DNA of 64,000 nucleotides from Haloarcula laminariae (GTDB lineage: Archaea > Halobacteriota > Halobacteria > Halobacteriales > Haloarculaceae). The notes beneath the pieces were generated by a model. That model saw nothing but the letters and a program-made list of their open reading frames with translations, had not been told where the DNA came from and searched no databases. Shown one piece after another: positions 24,218 through 33,165 of this stretch. Each line of letters starts with the position of its first letter. Position 1 is the first letter of the stretch. Both the position numbers and the translations under genes were made by a program. Where the stretch lies: the NCBI RefSeq assembly GCF_025457605.1, contig NZ_JAMZFY010000003.1, positions 56,677 through 120,676 of the forward strand. Reading direction: 5' to 3'.

Positions 24218-25147
24218 TCAGCCCTCGGCGACCGTCCCGATGATCTCCTGCGCGGTCGAACTGATCCGGCCGAGACGCTCCTGAATGCTCTCCGCATCGT
24301 CGTCCTGCCACGCGGCGAGATAGAACGCTGATCCGCTCGTATCTAGGTCGAAATACCGCCCGACGATGTACGCAACGGCTTCGGCTTCGATCTCGCGTTT
24401 TGCACGCTCGGGTTCGTCGTCGACATCGAAATGGAGCAGTGCGTGGGCGTACTCGTGAATCAGCGTCACGGCGAGATCGGCCTGATTCGAGCGGGCTTTC
24501 GCTTCGACGACGGGTTGGCATTCGTGGAGGTTCCGGTGTTTGCAGACGCCTTTTGCGTCGCCATGCTCCCACTCAGCAGCGTCGACGACACGGACGTCGA
24601 TATCGAGCGTAGCTGCCGCATCAAGGAGCGCTGGCACCAGGTCGTCGGCGTTACCAGTGGCCTCGGTTTCCAACTCGGGGAGCGGTTCGCCCTCGGTTTG
24701 AGACACATCGAAGACTGCCGTTGGTTTGAATCCAACCAGTCCTTTGGACCACTCCTCGGGCGATGTCTCGTCGTAGTCACAGTCGCTTTGCTCGTGGTAG
24801 CTCGGCGAATTCTCGCACTCCGGGCACTGCTTCGTAATAATGGGTGCCCAGATCCAGATCGCCTGTTCGCCCTCTTGGACGTGCCGGTCGAACTCCGACC
24901 GCCACGTATTGTAGCCCGCCACGCGGGTTGCCTCGGGACACTGGAGCTTGATCAAGAGGGTGTTGCGATGGGAGTAGTCGTGGAATCGGGACTGGACATC
25001 GAGCCACTCTTGGAACTGTTGGCTGGCTTTTGCCTCGTCGACGTCTGCGACAAGGTCGTCGATCCACTGTTCGATGGTGCTGTTCATCTCGTCGTCTCGC
25101 GTGTCGGTCTCCTCGAAGGAAACCGACGAATTACTGGTCGTAGCCAT
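24218..25147 (-). CDS. ArdC-like protein with ImmA/IrrE-type metallopeptidase domain
   Basis: A 309-residue protein. The N-terminal half (MNSTIEQWIDDLVADVDEA, then a YSHRNTLLIKLQCPEATRVAGYNTW segment and IWAPI) resembles the ArdC N-terminal ssDNA-binding domain of anti-restriction proteins. A CPECENSPSYH region may bind zinc. The C-terminal half has the zinc peptidase box LIHEYAHALLHF (HExxH) and a downstream Glu in IEAEAVAYIVGRYF. ArdC-type proteins protect incoming plasmid DNA during conjugation. ATG 25147 is preferred; hairpin element 2 lies 50 bases upstream. Confidence 0.85.
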   Translation of the reverse strand: MATTSNSSVSFEETDTRDDEMNSTIEQWIDDLVADVDEAKASQQFQEWLDVQSRFHDYSHRNTLLIKLQCPEATRVAGYNTWRSEFDRHVQEGEQAIWIWAPIITKQCPECENSPSYHEQSDCDYDETSPEEWSKGLVGFKPTAVFDVSQTEGEPLPELETEATGNADDLVPALLDAAATLDIDVRVVDAAEWEHGDAKGVCKHRNLHECQPVVEAKARSNQADLAVTLIHEYAHALLHFDVDDEPERAKREIEAEAVAYIVGRYFDLDTSGSAFYLAAWQDDDAESIQERLGRISSTAQEIIGTVAEG

Positions 25148-25196
25148 TGTGTTCACCGAATCGAGTTTACCGGGACTGCAGCAGTTCAGAACGCGC

Positions 25197-25223
25197 CGCA
25201 CCCCTCAGGGGGCGAAGAAAAAC
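25197..25223 (-). repeat. GC hairpin plus A-tract, element 2
   Basis: CGCACCCCTCAGGGGGCG with CCCC/GGGG at its core (25201-25204 and 25208-25211), then AAGAAAAAC. It sits between the stop of the 25235 gene and the start of the ArdC-like gene. Confidence 0.65.
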
Positions 25224-25234
25224 CACCCTCTCGA

Positions 25235-25582
25235 TTATCGGAGTTCGTGGGTCTCGTCAGCGAAGCCGACCGTAACGAGGTACTTGAGGAACTCGTCGAA
25301 CCGCTCGACGTCGCTAGGCGTGTCGGTCGCCAGATGACGCGCCCACTCGATGGCCCACTGGAAGGCGGGATCTGTGCCGCCCTTGCCGTGAATGTACCAC
25401 CACCGGGCCGCTTTCAGCACGACCAGTGGGTTCGTCGGGGGCTGTTCGCTTGCTAAACCACGGGTTATCGACTCGATTTCTCCGGGCACGTCGGCTGGTT
25501 CTATCTCTCCGGACTGGGTGTTCGAGATATCGATCGGGATCTCATCGACTGAAACGTCGTCTACAGTTTGTTGATGGCTCAC
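25235..25582 (-). CDS. Small protein of unknown function
   Basis: A 115-residue acidic protein starting with GTG. The N-terminal third is probably disordered (VDEIPIDISNTQSGEIEPAD); the rest is helical with conserved-looking aromatics (VLKAARWWYIHGKGGTDPAFQWAIEWARHL). A related fragment (NTQFGEIEPADVAGEIE) survives at 17139-17312. It lies between hairpin elements 2 and 3 as a single-gene unit. Function unknown. Confidence 0.65.
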   Translation of the reverse strand: MSHQQTVDDVSVDEIPIDISNTQSGEIEPADVPGEIESITRGLASEQPPTNPLVVLKAARWWYIHGKGGTDPAFQWAIEWARHLATDTPSDVERFDEFLKYLVTVGFADETHELR

Positions 25583-25622
25583 GGAAAGTCACCTCTGGAC
25601 GAAGGCTCACGACCGAGCCTCC

Positions 25623-25646
25623 GCCCTCTCCCCGGGCTCGAAAAAC
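25623..25646 (-). repeat. GC hairpin plus A-tract, element 3
   Basis: GCCC (25623-25626) and GGGC (25634-25637), then TCGAAAAAC; 40 bases before the GTG at 25582. Confidence 0.6.
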
Positions 25647-25657
25647 AGCACACTGCG

Positions 25658-26659
25658 TCACGCTGGAGGGATGTAGACACTCTGTTCGCCAGCGATCTCC
25701 TCGAGGTCCTTCCGATGGCGATGGGTGAAGTAGCACTCGTAACTGCAGTACCCACAGACTGCACCGGTATCGTATTCAGCGACGAAGGGGCCGCGACGTG
25801 TTCGCCAGACGTTCGCTCCGCATTCGGTGCAAGCTCCCTTTTCGAGATCGGCAGGACTCGGTCCCTCGTACTCGAAGTGTAACCCAGCGTCCTCTGGTGT
25901 CGTCTCGGGCCAGATCCCATGTGCCTGCCAGAACTCGCGGATGCGAGCGAGACTATGGCGCACCGTCTTCCGGACGGTGACGTGGTCGGCGTTGCGACCG
26001 CTGTCGTCCCAGCCGTCAGCCGTCCAGAACTCACCGAACTGTGCGCCACGATGGAGTCCGTTCCAATCGAGGCCGACGATGTCGGCCGGTGGGTCGTCGG
26101 TTAGTGTCGGTCGGGTCAGCTGCTGGATAACGTCCCACTGTTTCGGTGGGCTGCCACCGAGGATATGCACACGGCGGCCACGCCAGTCGGTCGGCTCGGA
26201 GAACTCATACGCCAATCGGTCGGCATACCCTCGCGAGTAGCCGAGCACGAGGTCGTTCGGGATCGTGTCGATCACCTCGCGGCACTTTGGGACGATGACG
26301 AGTTCTGCGTCGGGATAACTCGCCTGAATCTCGCGGGCAGCAGCCACGTACTCGTCGACGTCGTCTCCCTCGTACACATCTCCGATCACGCCAACCGTGG
26401 GTTCGTATTCGAAAAATCGGGAGATGTATCGATCTAGATCGGGATTCCGAAAATCGTTATCCAACATCCCGACGGGGATGTTCAGGTTCTGATACAGGGT
26501 CTGCTGGTACCCACAATCTTCTCGAAATCCAGGGAGAAATCCGAGGGCGAGAGCATCGCCGGCGAAGGGAGCTCGGTGGAGAAACGCCACGAAGTCAGTT
26601 TGTCTGGCGGCAGCGATTTCACTCGCCGTGGTGGCGCTGGATCTCAGATCGGAGGACAT
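25658..26659 (-). CDS. DUF6610-like haloarchaeal protein
   Basis: A 333-residue protein matching what I remember of the DUF6610 family: FLHRAPFAGDALALGFLPGF near the start, GYQQTLYQNLNIPVGMLDND, FFEYEPTVGVIGDVYEGDDV, a middle TIPNDLVLGYSRGYADRL, and a C-terminal four-cysteine zinc finger (CTECGANVW...CGYCSYECYF). The central part (VHILGGSPPKQW, DIVGLDWNGLHRGAQFG) resembles proteins that handle a nucleotide or nucleic acid, but no catalytic site is certain. Family members are typical of plasmids and integrated elements. Hairpin element 4 and TTAACCAACA copy 4 form its leader. Confidence 0.75.
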   Translation of the reverse strand: MSSDLRSSATTASEIAAARQTDFVAFLHRAPFAGDALALGFLPGFREDCGYQQTLYQNLNIPVGMLDNDFRNPDLDRYISRFFEYEPTVGVIGDVYEGDDVDEYVAAAREIQASYPDAELVIVPKCREVIDTIPNDLVLGYSRGYADRLAYEFSEPTDWRGRRVHILGGSPPKQWDVIQQLTRPTLTDDPPADIVGLDWNGLHRGAQFGEFWTADGWDDSGRNADHVTVRKTVRHSLARIREFWQAHGIWPETTPEDAGLHFEYEGPSPADLEKGACTECGANVWRTRRGPFVAEYDTGAVCGYCSYECYFTHRHRKDLEEIAGEQSVYIPPA

Positions 26660-26687
26660 GATTGGATCGCGAGGCTGCTGCTGGCTG

Positions 26688-26714
26688 CCCCGCACCCATT
26701 CGGGGCCCGAAAAC
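26688..26714 (-). repeat. GC hairpin plus A-tract, element 4
   Basis: CCCCG (26688-26692) and CGGGG (26701-26705) with loop CACCCATT, then CCCGAAAAC; 28 bases before the DUF6610 gene start. Confidence 0.7.
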
Positions 26715-26729
26715 CCGAGACACAGCATA

Positions 26730-26772
26730 TTAACCAACAATAGAGGGAAATCACGTGGAGGGTGTTGGTTAA
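26730..26772. promoter_or_regulatory. TTAACCAACA inverted repeat, copy 4
   Basis: TTAACCAACA (26730-26739) and TGTTGGTTAA (26763-26772), perfect arms, spacer 23 bp, 15 bp beyond the A-tract of hairpin element 4. Confidence 0.68.
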
Positions 26773-26781
26773 CGGCAGAGT

Positions 26782-26997
26782 TTACCCTTCATCCTCACGT
26801 AGCTCATCAGCCTTCCACTTGAGCCGTCGCAGGATCTGCGTCCGGTTCTGGTGGGCGTTTTCGTAGGCAACACACTCTTGCAAGGTCTCCATATCGGGAA
26901 TCGTCGCGATCCCTGCCTTGATCAGTCGATGGTTCGGTGCTTCCAGACGCTTTTCTGGAGGGAATTCGTTACTCTCTTCGTCGTCAGTGGTCTCCAT
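26782..26997 (-). CDS. Small helical protein, paralogue of 41449-41670
   Basis: A 71-residue protein. Its core, RLEAPNHRLIKAGIATIPDM then ETLQECVAYENAHQNR and ILRRLK, is nearly the same as that of the 41449-41670 product (RLEPPNTRLINAGIVTINDM, ETLRACVAYENANQQR). The two are clear paralogues from different single-gene units of the element. Function unknown; short, helical and charged, so perhaps an adaptor. ATG 26997 lies 8 bases after hairpin element 5. Confidence 0.68.
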   Translation of the reverse strand: METTDDEESNEFPPEKRLEAPNHRLIKAGIATIPDMETLQECVAYENAHQNRTQILRRLKWKADELREDEG

Positions 26998-27005
26998 CTC
27001 AAAGA

Positions 27006-27034
27006 GCCCCCACCCCTTTGGGGCCGACACAAAC
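27006..27034 (-). repeat. GC hairpin, element 5
   Basis: GCCCC (27006-27010) and GGGGC (27020-27024), loop CACCCCTTT, then CGACACAAAC in place of the usual A-tract. Confidence 0.62.
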
Positions 27035-27128
27035 AACTCTCCGGACGATGACGCTCCACCTCTAATAGGGTTGAACCGATACAACAGTTACCGTAATGGT
27101 CATCCTCCGCGAGTATTTACAGTCCCGT

Positions 27129-27335
27129 ATGGAGCGAAAGACGATCTCAGTCACCGGGATGTCGTGCAACGGGTGCGAACAGAACGTGGAGACCGCCCTG
27201 CGAAACCTCGACGGTGTGAATCGGGTCGAGGCCGACCACGACGACGACACGGTCGACGTGGTCCTCGAGGATGAGGTCTCCGATGATGAGGTGAACGCGG
27301 CAATCGAACAGGCTGGCTACGACGTCGTGGCCTAA
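27129..27335 (+). CDS. copZ: Copper chaperone-like heavy-metal-associated (HMA) protein
   Basis: A 68-residue HMA domain: MERKTISVTGMSCNGCEQNVE with the metal-binding MSCNGC pair (C13 and C16) and the usual beta-alpha-beta pattern to the end (DDEVNAAIEQAGYDVVA). Such proteins carry Cu(I) to P-type ATPases. It is convergent with, and overlaps by 4 bp, the copper ATPase gene. ATG 27129 is chosen because it starts the domain; earlier in-frame starts add only a short leader. Symbol by function, not by orthology. Confidence 0.82.
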   Translation: MERKTISVTGMSCNGCEQNVETALRNLDGVNRVEADHDDDTVDVVLEDEVSDDEVNAAIEQAGYDVVA

Positions 27336-29608
27336 TCGGCCGCCGTCCGGCCGTCGCTCACGTCACCGTCCGTGCGTTCGTCGAGGGCGAACTCGGTGTT
27401 GATACCCTTGCCCGAGAGAAGCTGGCCAGCGAAGCTGTTGGCGAGGACGGCCGAGACCGACAGCACCATCGCGAGCATCGCGAACACCGGATGAACGAGC
27501 CCGGTGGTCGCAGCGGCGACACCGATACCGTTGAACGCGAAGGCCGTTGCGAGATTCTGGCGAGTCTTCCGATAGCTCTCGCTCCCAATCTCGTAGGCGT
27601 CCATCACGCCGCCGAGCCGGTCGCCCATCAGGACGATATCCGCCGACTCGATGGCGATGTCGGTCCCTGCGCCGATTGCGATGCCGATGTCCGCCTGCGT
27701 AAGTGCGGGCGCGTCGTTGATGCCGTCGCCGACCATCGCCACACGGTGGCCGGCTTCCTGCAGGCGACCGATCTCTTCGCGTTTCTCGTCGGGGAGGACG
27801 TCGGCCATAACGCGATCGATGCCGACCTCCTCGGCGACAGCCTGTGCGGTGCGTTCGTTGTCGCCGGTGAGCATCACGGGTGTGATACCGGCGTCGCGCA
27901 TCCGCTGGATGGTCTCGGCGGCGTCGGATTTGATTTCGTCGCCGATGCCGATCAAGCCGATGAGGTCACCGCCATGGACGACCCCAGAGACGGTGAGGCC
28001 GCGGCCCTGGAGTCGCTCAATATCGTCGCCGCCCTTCGACAGGTCGATTCCCTCGTCGCTGAGCCAGCCCGGTTTCCCGACCAGCACGTCGTCGCTGGCT
28101 ACGGTTGCCCGGACGCCCTTGCCGGTCACGGAGTCGAAAGCATCGGGGTCAGCGACCTCGACATCTTGCTCGTCGACGAATTCGAGGATTGCATCAGCGA
28201 GAGGATGCTCGGAGAACGCCTCTGCACTGGCTGCAGTCGTGAGTACATCCACCTCGTCGGCACCGAACGCGACGACCTCACTGACGGCAGGTTCGCCGAC
28301 GGTGATGGTGCCGGTCTTGTCCAACACAACGTGGTCGACATCGGGAAATATCTGGAAGGCGTCGCCCGACCGCATCAGGATGCCGCGGTTCGCCGCCTTC
28401 CCGCCACCCCGAATTAGGGCGAGCGGTGTCGCCATCCCAAGCGCACACGGATAACCGAGGACGAGAACGGCCAGCGCTGCGAACGCCCCGCGCTGGACAT
28501 TGGGAGCTGCCCCCCACGCGAGCGGTGCGACCACCCAGAAGAGGAACGAGAGCGCGGCAATCGTCAAGACGCCTGGGACGAAGTACTTGAGGACGCGGTC
28601 GGCGAGCTGGATAATGCCGGGTTTCATCGCCCGCGCCTCCTCGATCTCGCGTGCCACCTGATTCAGGAACGCGTCCTCCCCGGTTGCAGTTACCTCGATG
28701 AGCAGCGTCCCGGTCTCGTTTACGCTACCACCGATCACCGTGTCGCCGCCCGTTTTCTCCTCGGGGATGGACTCGCCGGTGGCGACTGACTCGTCGACGG
28801 TGGACTCTCCCTCGACGACCGTCCCATCGACGGGGATGTTCTCGCCAGGTTTGACCCGGACGTAGTCGCCGACGTCGAGATCGTCAAGGGGAACTTCCCC
28901 GACGTCACCGTCATCACTGACGCGGCGTGCTGTGTCGGGCTGGAGGTCGAGCAGGTTCTGCACGGCCTGTGAGGCTCGTGTGCGGACGATGAGGCTCGTA
29001 TATTCGGAGAGGATGTGGTAGGTGGTGATGAACACGGAGACGGCGAAGAAGTGGACGGTCGGGAAGCTCGGGAAGACAAACAGGCCGAGTAACCCACCGA
29101 GGAGCCCTGCGAAGGCGCCCGCCTCTAGGAGGACGTGCTGGTTGAAGATCCCCCGGCGAAGGCTCTGGAACGCCTTCTGTTTGATGTAGCGCCCGGGACC
29201 GAACATCGTCCCGAGGGCCAGCCCCAAGGCCACCAGATCCATCGCCGGTGACGCTGACTCGAAGCGTCCCATTACGAAAATCATCCATCCCATCAGGGCA
29301 GCGACAACGATAGATGCGCCGCCGGCGATGAGGAGACGGCGCTTCCCGTCGGCGAGTTCGGCCTGCTGCTGCTCGTATCGTTTCGCCTTGTCCGGGTCTC
29401 GGATGGTGTAGCCGAGGTCCCGGAGTGTGTCCTTCACCGCCACCTCGCTCAGCAGGTCGTCGTCGTATTCAACGAGAACTTCCTCGTGGGCGAGACTCAC
29501 GTCGACGTCCTCGACACCATCGGTTCGGCTGTAGGCCTTCTCGATGCTTTCGGCGCAAAACGAGCAGGACATCCCCCCGACGTTGAATTGTTCGTGTGTC
29601 GTTCCCAT
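27332..29608 (-). CDS. copA: Copper-type P1B ATPase with an unusual YPC membrane motif
   Basis: A 758-residue heavy-metal P-type ATPase. N-terminal HMA domain with GGMSCSFC (C15, C18); membrane helices around residues 90-210 and 340-400; actuator loop VATGESIPEEK; phosphorylation motif DKTGTIT (about 430); SEHPLADA in the nucleotide-binding domain; MVGDGINDAPAL hinge. The transmembrane metal motif reads GYPCALGMATPLAL near residue 386, so the first Cys of the usual CPC is Tyr. That may change metal choice. It faces the copZ-like gene and diverges from an ArsR-type regulator. Confidence 0.9.
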   Translation of the reverse strand: MGTTHEQFNVGGMSCSFCAESIEKAYSRTDGVEDVDVSLAHEEVLVEYDDDLLSEVAVKDTLRDLGYTIRDPDKAKRYEQQQAELADGKRRLLIAGGASIVVAALMGWMIFVMGRFESASPAMDLVALGLALGTMFGPGRYIKQKAFQSLRRGIFNQHVLLEAGAFAGLLGGLLGLFVFPSFPTVHFFAVSVFITTYHILSEYTSLIVRTRASQAVQNLLDLQPDTARRVSDDGDVGEVPLDDLDVGDYVRVKPGENIPVDGTVVEGESTVDESVATGESIPEEKTGGDTVIGGSVNETGTLLIEVTATGEDAFLNQVAREIEEARAMKPGIIQLADRVLKYFVPGVLTIAALSFLFWVVAPLAWGAAPNVQRGAFAALAVLVLGYPCALGMATPLALIRGGGKAANRGILMRSGDAFQIFPDVDHVVLDKTGTITVGEPAVSEVVAFGADEVDVLTTAASAEAFSEHPLADAILEFVDEQDVEVADPDAFDSVTGKGVRATVASDDVLVGKPGWLSDEGIDLSKGGDDIERLQGRGLTVSGVVHGGDLIGLIGIGDEIKSDAAETIQRMRDAGITPVMLTGDNERTAQAVAEEVGIDRVMADVLPDEKREEIGRLQEAGHRVAMVGDGINDAPALTQADIGIAIGAGTDIAIESADIVLMGDRLGGVMDAYEIGSESYRKTRQNLATAFAFNGIGVAAATTGLVHPVFAMLAMVLSVSAVLANSFAGQLLSGKGINTEFALDERTDGDVSDGRTAAD

Positions 29609-29739
29609 CGTGCCTGTTGGTTATCCTGCGACGCGGATAACCATTATGACAAACGTTATAGCGGTTTCGAGATACTAATACTGCTGTCGGGAGCGTGGCG
29701 TTACTCTTACCGTAGTCGTCCACTTACCTCGTCACAATA

Positions 29740-30339
29740 ATGGCGCTCCTCGAATCTAACGTGCCGATCCGCGAAGTCGTGACGACGGACCCGGAGAAAG
29801 CGAAGGCACTGGAGAACGACGTTCGGGCGAAGATCCTCGACATGCTCGCAGCCGAGGAGCTGATGATTGAGGAGATCCACGACGAACTGCATCGTCGTGG
29901 CGAGGAAAAGGCGGAGACGACGGTGCGCCACCACGTGAACGTCCTGAAGGACGCAGGGATGGTTGAGATCGCCCGTCTCGAGGAAGCTGGTGGGGGGACA
30001 CGGAAGTACTACAAGTCGAACACGCGGATATTCTCGTATGAGCTTCCAGAGGACGCTGAGCAGACGCTCGCTGGGGCGCAGGACACCGCGACAGCCGAAT
30101 TAGCAGGGCTCGTGGAGAGGCTCTATGGGGAGCACGGCGACGACATCGAAGCGGTGGCACGAGAGATGAAGCCGTGCGAGTACTGTGCGACCCAGCATTA
30201 CGAGGAGTTCGTCCTTCGGGAATTGCTAAATCGCGCGCTTATTGACCTCACTGAGAATGGGACGGTGGAGAGCGTTCGACGTGATTCAGAAGACGCCGGC
30301 GATGAAGCCGAGTCCCATGACGACGAGGACGGTCGCTGA
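29740..30339 (+). CDS. ArsR-type metal-responsive regulator with C-terminal Cys pair
   Basis: A 199-residue regulator. Residues 20-90 are an ArsR-like winged helix (VRAKILDMLAAEELMIEEIH, AETTVRHHVNVLKDAGMVEIARLEE). The C-terminal part has MKPCEYCATQHYEEF, a CxxC-H site suited to Cu(I) or another soft metal. It is divergent from the copper ATPase (131 bp between starts), the usual place of its repressor. The last 54 bp overlap the convergent nickel-transporter-like gene, an unusually deep tail-to-tail overlap. Confidence 0.82.
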   Translation: MALLESNVPIREVVTTDPEKAKALENDVRAKILDMLAAEELMIEEIHDELHRRGEEKAETTVRHHVNVLKDAGMVEIARLEEAGGGTRKYYKSNTRIFSYELPEDAEQTLAGAQDTATAELAGLVERLYGEHGDDIEAVAREMKPCEYCATQHYEEFVLRELLNRALIDLTENGTVESVRRDSEDAGDEAESHDDEDGR

Positions 30340-31122
30340 GAACAGTGGCAGGTACGGTGTATACTTCTCCACCGTTTCTTCATACTCCTGATAGCCGGCG
30401 ATGAGGAGCATCGTTAACCCGACGATACCGACGATGACCGTCAGCGCATATGCGGTCATGAGTTCCAGACAGTACGTCGAACCGGCACAGAGGCCGATAA
30501 TCTCGAATTCCTCCTCGTGAGCGAACCCGAGGACGAATGCGAACCAGGCGATTCCGAGTAGTCCGCGGTCGGCGTCAGTACCTGGATCGGCTCCGTGCTC
30601 GTGGGAGTGCCCGCCGATTCCTGGAAGCCGAGTTTTTACGCGTGTAAGAAGCCCATCTGAGGAGTGTTCGTGCGTGGGTGACGTGCCGTGACTGTGGTGG
30701 CTCGACTGCTCCTCCGTATGCTTATCGTGGTCGTGTCCATGGCTGTGCCCATGTTCGTCCTCGTGCTGGTGGGAATGACCGTGTGTGTACTCTCGAACCC
30801 CGAGTCCGATGAGTAAAACGCCTGCAACGATACTCACTGGACCGCCGATGGTAATGCCGCCAAGAATCGAGATCGGCTCGTTCACTTGGGTCAGCTGAAA
30901 GTAGGATTTCGCATAGAAGAACACGCCGACCATCGCCAGACTGCTAATGAGGTGGCCGATGCCGATTAGCGAGCTGGCGGCGAGTCCGTAGAGCCACTTG
31001 TTGGATTGGTCGAGCGCATAACTCGCGGCGACTGGCCATCCGTGTCCGGGCTCGATGCCGTGCACAAATCCGAGCGCAATCGCGCCGACCAATACTGGTA
31101 ACGCCTCACCGTGGAGCATCAT
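30286..31122 (-). CDS. NicO/RcnA-like nickel-cobalt membrane transporter
   Basis: A 278-residue membrane protein with about six helices and a central His-rich loop (THGHSHQHEDEHGHSHGHDH around residues 113-135, more His to 170). The first helix carries GFVHGIEPGHGWPVA and a later one GFAHEEEFEIIGLC; H-x-x-x-PGH-type pairs are typical of NicO and RcnA-type nickel/cobalt permeases. It is divergent from a NikR-like repressor across about 100 bp, supporting nickel as substrate. Import or efflux cannot be told; beside a resistance island, efflux is likely. Confidence 0.8.
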   Translation of the reverse strand: MMLHGEALPVLVGAIALGFVHGIEPGHGWPVAASYALDQSNKWLYGLAASSLIGIGHLISSLAMVGVFFYAKSYFQLTQVNEPISILGGITIGGPVSIVAGVLLIGLGVREYTHGHSHQHEDEHGHSHGHDHDKHTEEQSSHHSHGTSPTHEHSSDGLLTRVKTRLPGIGGHSHEHGADPGTDADRGLLGIAWFAFVLGFAHEEEFEIIGLCAGSTYCLELMTAYALTVIVGIVGLTMLLIAGYQEYEETVEKYTPYLPLFSATVLVVMGLGFIAGVF

Positions 31123-31221
31123 TTATTCCTCTATCCCTGCGCTGTATAGCGGTTGTTAAGACTGAAACGGGAATTCCGTAATAATCGAGGGGTCAAGACA
31201 GTAGGGGATCAATTGGGGAGT

Positions 31222-31629
31222 ATGCGCACGAGCTTGAACGTGTCTGAGGATATTCTTGAGGAGTTCGATGAGACATGGCAGGCTGAGGGGTTGGACTCCC
31301 GCTCGCGGGCAATTCGTGAAGCGATGCAGGAATACATCGAGGGACATTCACAGCTCGAAGAGGTTTCCGGTGAGGTCGTCGCTGTACTGGCGTTCGATTA
31401 CCAGCATCACGAGGTGATTCACGATCTCCATTCTGCCCAGCACCAGTTTCAGGACGTCATCGAGACGATGAGCCACACTCACCAGGGGGAGTGGTGTTTG
31501 GAGACCGTCTTCTGTCACGGCGATGCGGCACGGGTGCGGGAACTCGTGTATCGGCTCCGTGATTTCGATGGGGTCGGTCGCGTGAAGACGATGCTCCTCC
31601 GCAGTACTGCGCCGGCCAACCCGGAGTGA
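31222..31629 (+). CDS. nikR: NikR-like nickel-responsive ribbon-helix-helix regulator
   Basis: A 135-residue protein: N-terminal ribbon-helix-helix (MRTSLNVSEDILEEFDETWQ, SRAIREAMQEYIEGH) and a C-terminal ACT-like nickel domain with the ligand pattern YQHHEVIHDLHSAQHQ and GEWCLETVF, matching the His, His, His, Cys ligands of NikR. NikR tetramers repress transport genes when nickel is bound. It lies divergent from the NicO-like transporter. ATG 31222 begins the RHH domain directly. It ends 3 bp before the convergent merA stop. Confidence 0.87.
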   Translation: MRTSLNVSEDILEEFDETWQAEGLDSRSRAIREAMQEYIEGHSQLEEVSGEVVAVLAFDYQHHEVIHDLHSAQHQFQDVIETMSHTHQGEWCLETVFCHGDAARVRELVYRLRDFDGVGRVKTMLLRSTAPANPE

Positions 31630-31632
31630 GAT

Positions 31633-33087
31633 TCACTCGATACAGCAACTCATCGTCGACGTGTCCCGTCGGAACGCCTGACAGGCCTGTTTGAACGCCT
31701 CGGAGAACGTCGGGAACGGGTGGACGATGTCGATGATGTCGTCGACCGTGAGGCCGAACGTCACCGCTAGCGTGGCTTCCATAATCATGTCGGCGGCACG
31801 GGGGCCGACCATGTGGACGCCGACGATATCGTCGGTCTCGTGGTGCTTGACGACCTGGACGAGGCCGTCAGTGTTCTTGACCGCCTTCGCCCGCGGGACG
31901 TCCTCCATCTGGACGGTCCGGCACGAACAGGTGCCGTGTTCGTCCATATACTCGCGTTCGGTCGTGCCGACGGCTGCGACTTCGGGGCTGGTGAAGACGA
32001 CTGCGGGGACGGCATCGTAGTCGATGCTGACGCCCTCGTCCCCGAAGGCGTTCTTGACGGCGTGATTGCCCTCTTTGGCGGCGACCGTCTCCAGTTCGGG
32101 GTCGCCGATCACGTCGCCCGCTGCGTAGACGTCGGGATTCGTCGTCTGGAAGTGCTCGTCGACGTGGACTGTCCCGTCGTCGTTCGTTTCGACCCCCACC
32201 GTATCGAGGCCGATTCCCTCGCTATTCGGCTGGACGCCGGTCGCGACGAACAGCGCGTCGCCGGTGACCGTTCGCTCGTCTCCGTCGATGGTCGTTTCGA
32301 CGGCGACGCCTGATTGAATCGATTCGGCGCCGCCGTCGGCTGCTAGCGTGCGGACGCGCTGGAAGTCGTTGCCGGTGATCACCTCGATGCCCTCCTCCTC
32401 GAATGCACGCTGCATCTCGCGACCAAGTTGGCCTTCCATATCTGAGAGCACGTGACCGGAGCGCTGGAGAACCGTCACGTCGACGCCGACACGGTGGAGT
32501 ATCTGGCCCCACTCCAGCGCGATATACCCGCCGCCGAGCATCAGGATACTCTCGGGAAGGTCGCGCTCCTCGAGGATGGTCTCGCTCGTGTAGTAGTCGA
32601 CGTCGTCGAGGCCGTCGATGGGTGGTGTCCACGGTGAACTTCCGGTCGCGACGAGCGCCTTCTCCCCAGTGATGCGCGCGCCCTCGTCGGCGCCGTCGAC
32701 GACCTCGATGGTCGTGTCGTCGACCAGCTGGCCGTAGCCCTTGTAAATGTCGGTCTCGAAGTGCTCAGCGACGTCGACGTAGTTCTCCTGCCGGAACCGT
32801 TCGACGAGTTCGTCGTTGCCGTCGAGGGCGTCGGCCCAGTCGACAGTCGGTTCCTCGGGGTATCGAACGGCGTCGAAAGGATTCTCCGACGCTGCAGCGC
32901 CGTTCTCGGCGACGGCGAGCAGATGCTTACTCGGGACACAGCCGACGTTCACGCACGTCCCGCCGATAGGAAGGCCGGTGTTCACCATCGCCGTTGAAAG
33001 ATCTCGGCGGCTCGCTTCAGTGATCGCGGCGAAGGCTGCGGCGCCACCGCCGAGAATCACGAGATCATAGTCGGGGGTGTGGGTCAT
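31633..33087 (-). CDS. merA: Mercuric reductase
   Basis: A 484-residue flavin disulfide oxidoreductase. FAD site ILGGGAAAFA (11-20), redox-active GGTCVNVGCVPSK (C45, C50), NAD(P)H site MLGGGYIALEWG, and the C-terminal MSCCIE with the vicinal Cys pair (C481, C482) that marks MerA and hands Hg(II) to the active site. It reduces Hg(II) to volatile Hg(0). There is no N-terminal HMA domain, as in other archaeal MerA. ATG 33087 is shared by a divergent 78-bp promoter region with a regulator. Confidence 0.93.
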   Translation of the reverse strand: MTHTPDYDLVILGGGAAAFAAITEASRRDLSTAMVNTGLPIGGTCVNVGCVPSKHLLAVAENGAAASENPFDAVRYPEEPTVDWADALDGNDELVERFRQENYVDVAEHFETDIYKGYGQLVDDTTIEVVDGADEGARITGEKALVATGSSPWTPPIDGLDDVDYYTSETILEERDLPESILMLGGGYIALEWGQILHRVGVDVTVLQRSGHVLSDMEGQLGREMQRAFEEEGIEVITGNDFQRVRTLAADGGAESIQSGVAVETTIDGDERTVTGDALFVATGVQPNSEGIGLDTVGVETNDDGTVHVDEHFQTTNPDVYAAGDVIGDPELETVAAKEGNHAVKNAFGDEGVSIDYDAVPAVVFTSPEVAAVGTTEREYMDEHGTCSCRTVQMEDVPRAKAVKNTDGLVQVVKHHETDDIVGVHMVGPRAADMIMEATLAVTFGLTVDDIIDIVHPFPTFSEAFKQACQAFRRDTSTMSCCIE

Positions 33088-33165
33088 CAGTGCCAATACT
33101 TTACGACGGGAAGTTCTTATACTCCAGAGTCCGAAGCTATAGAGTAGGTTGGAGGCCACGAAGCT

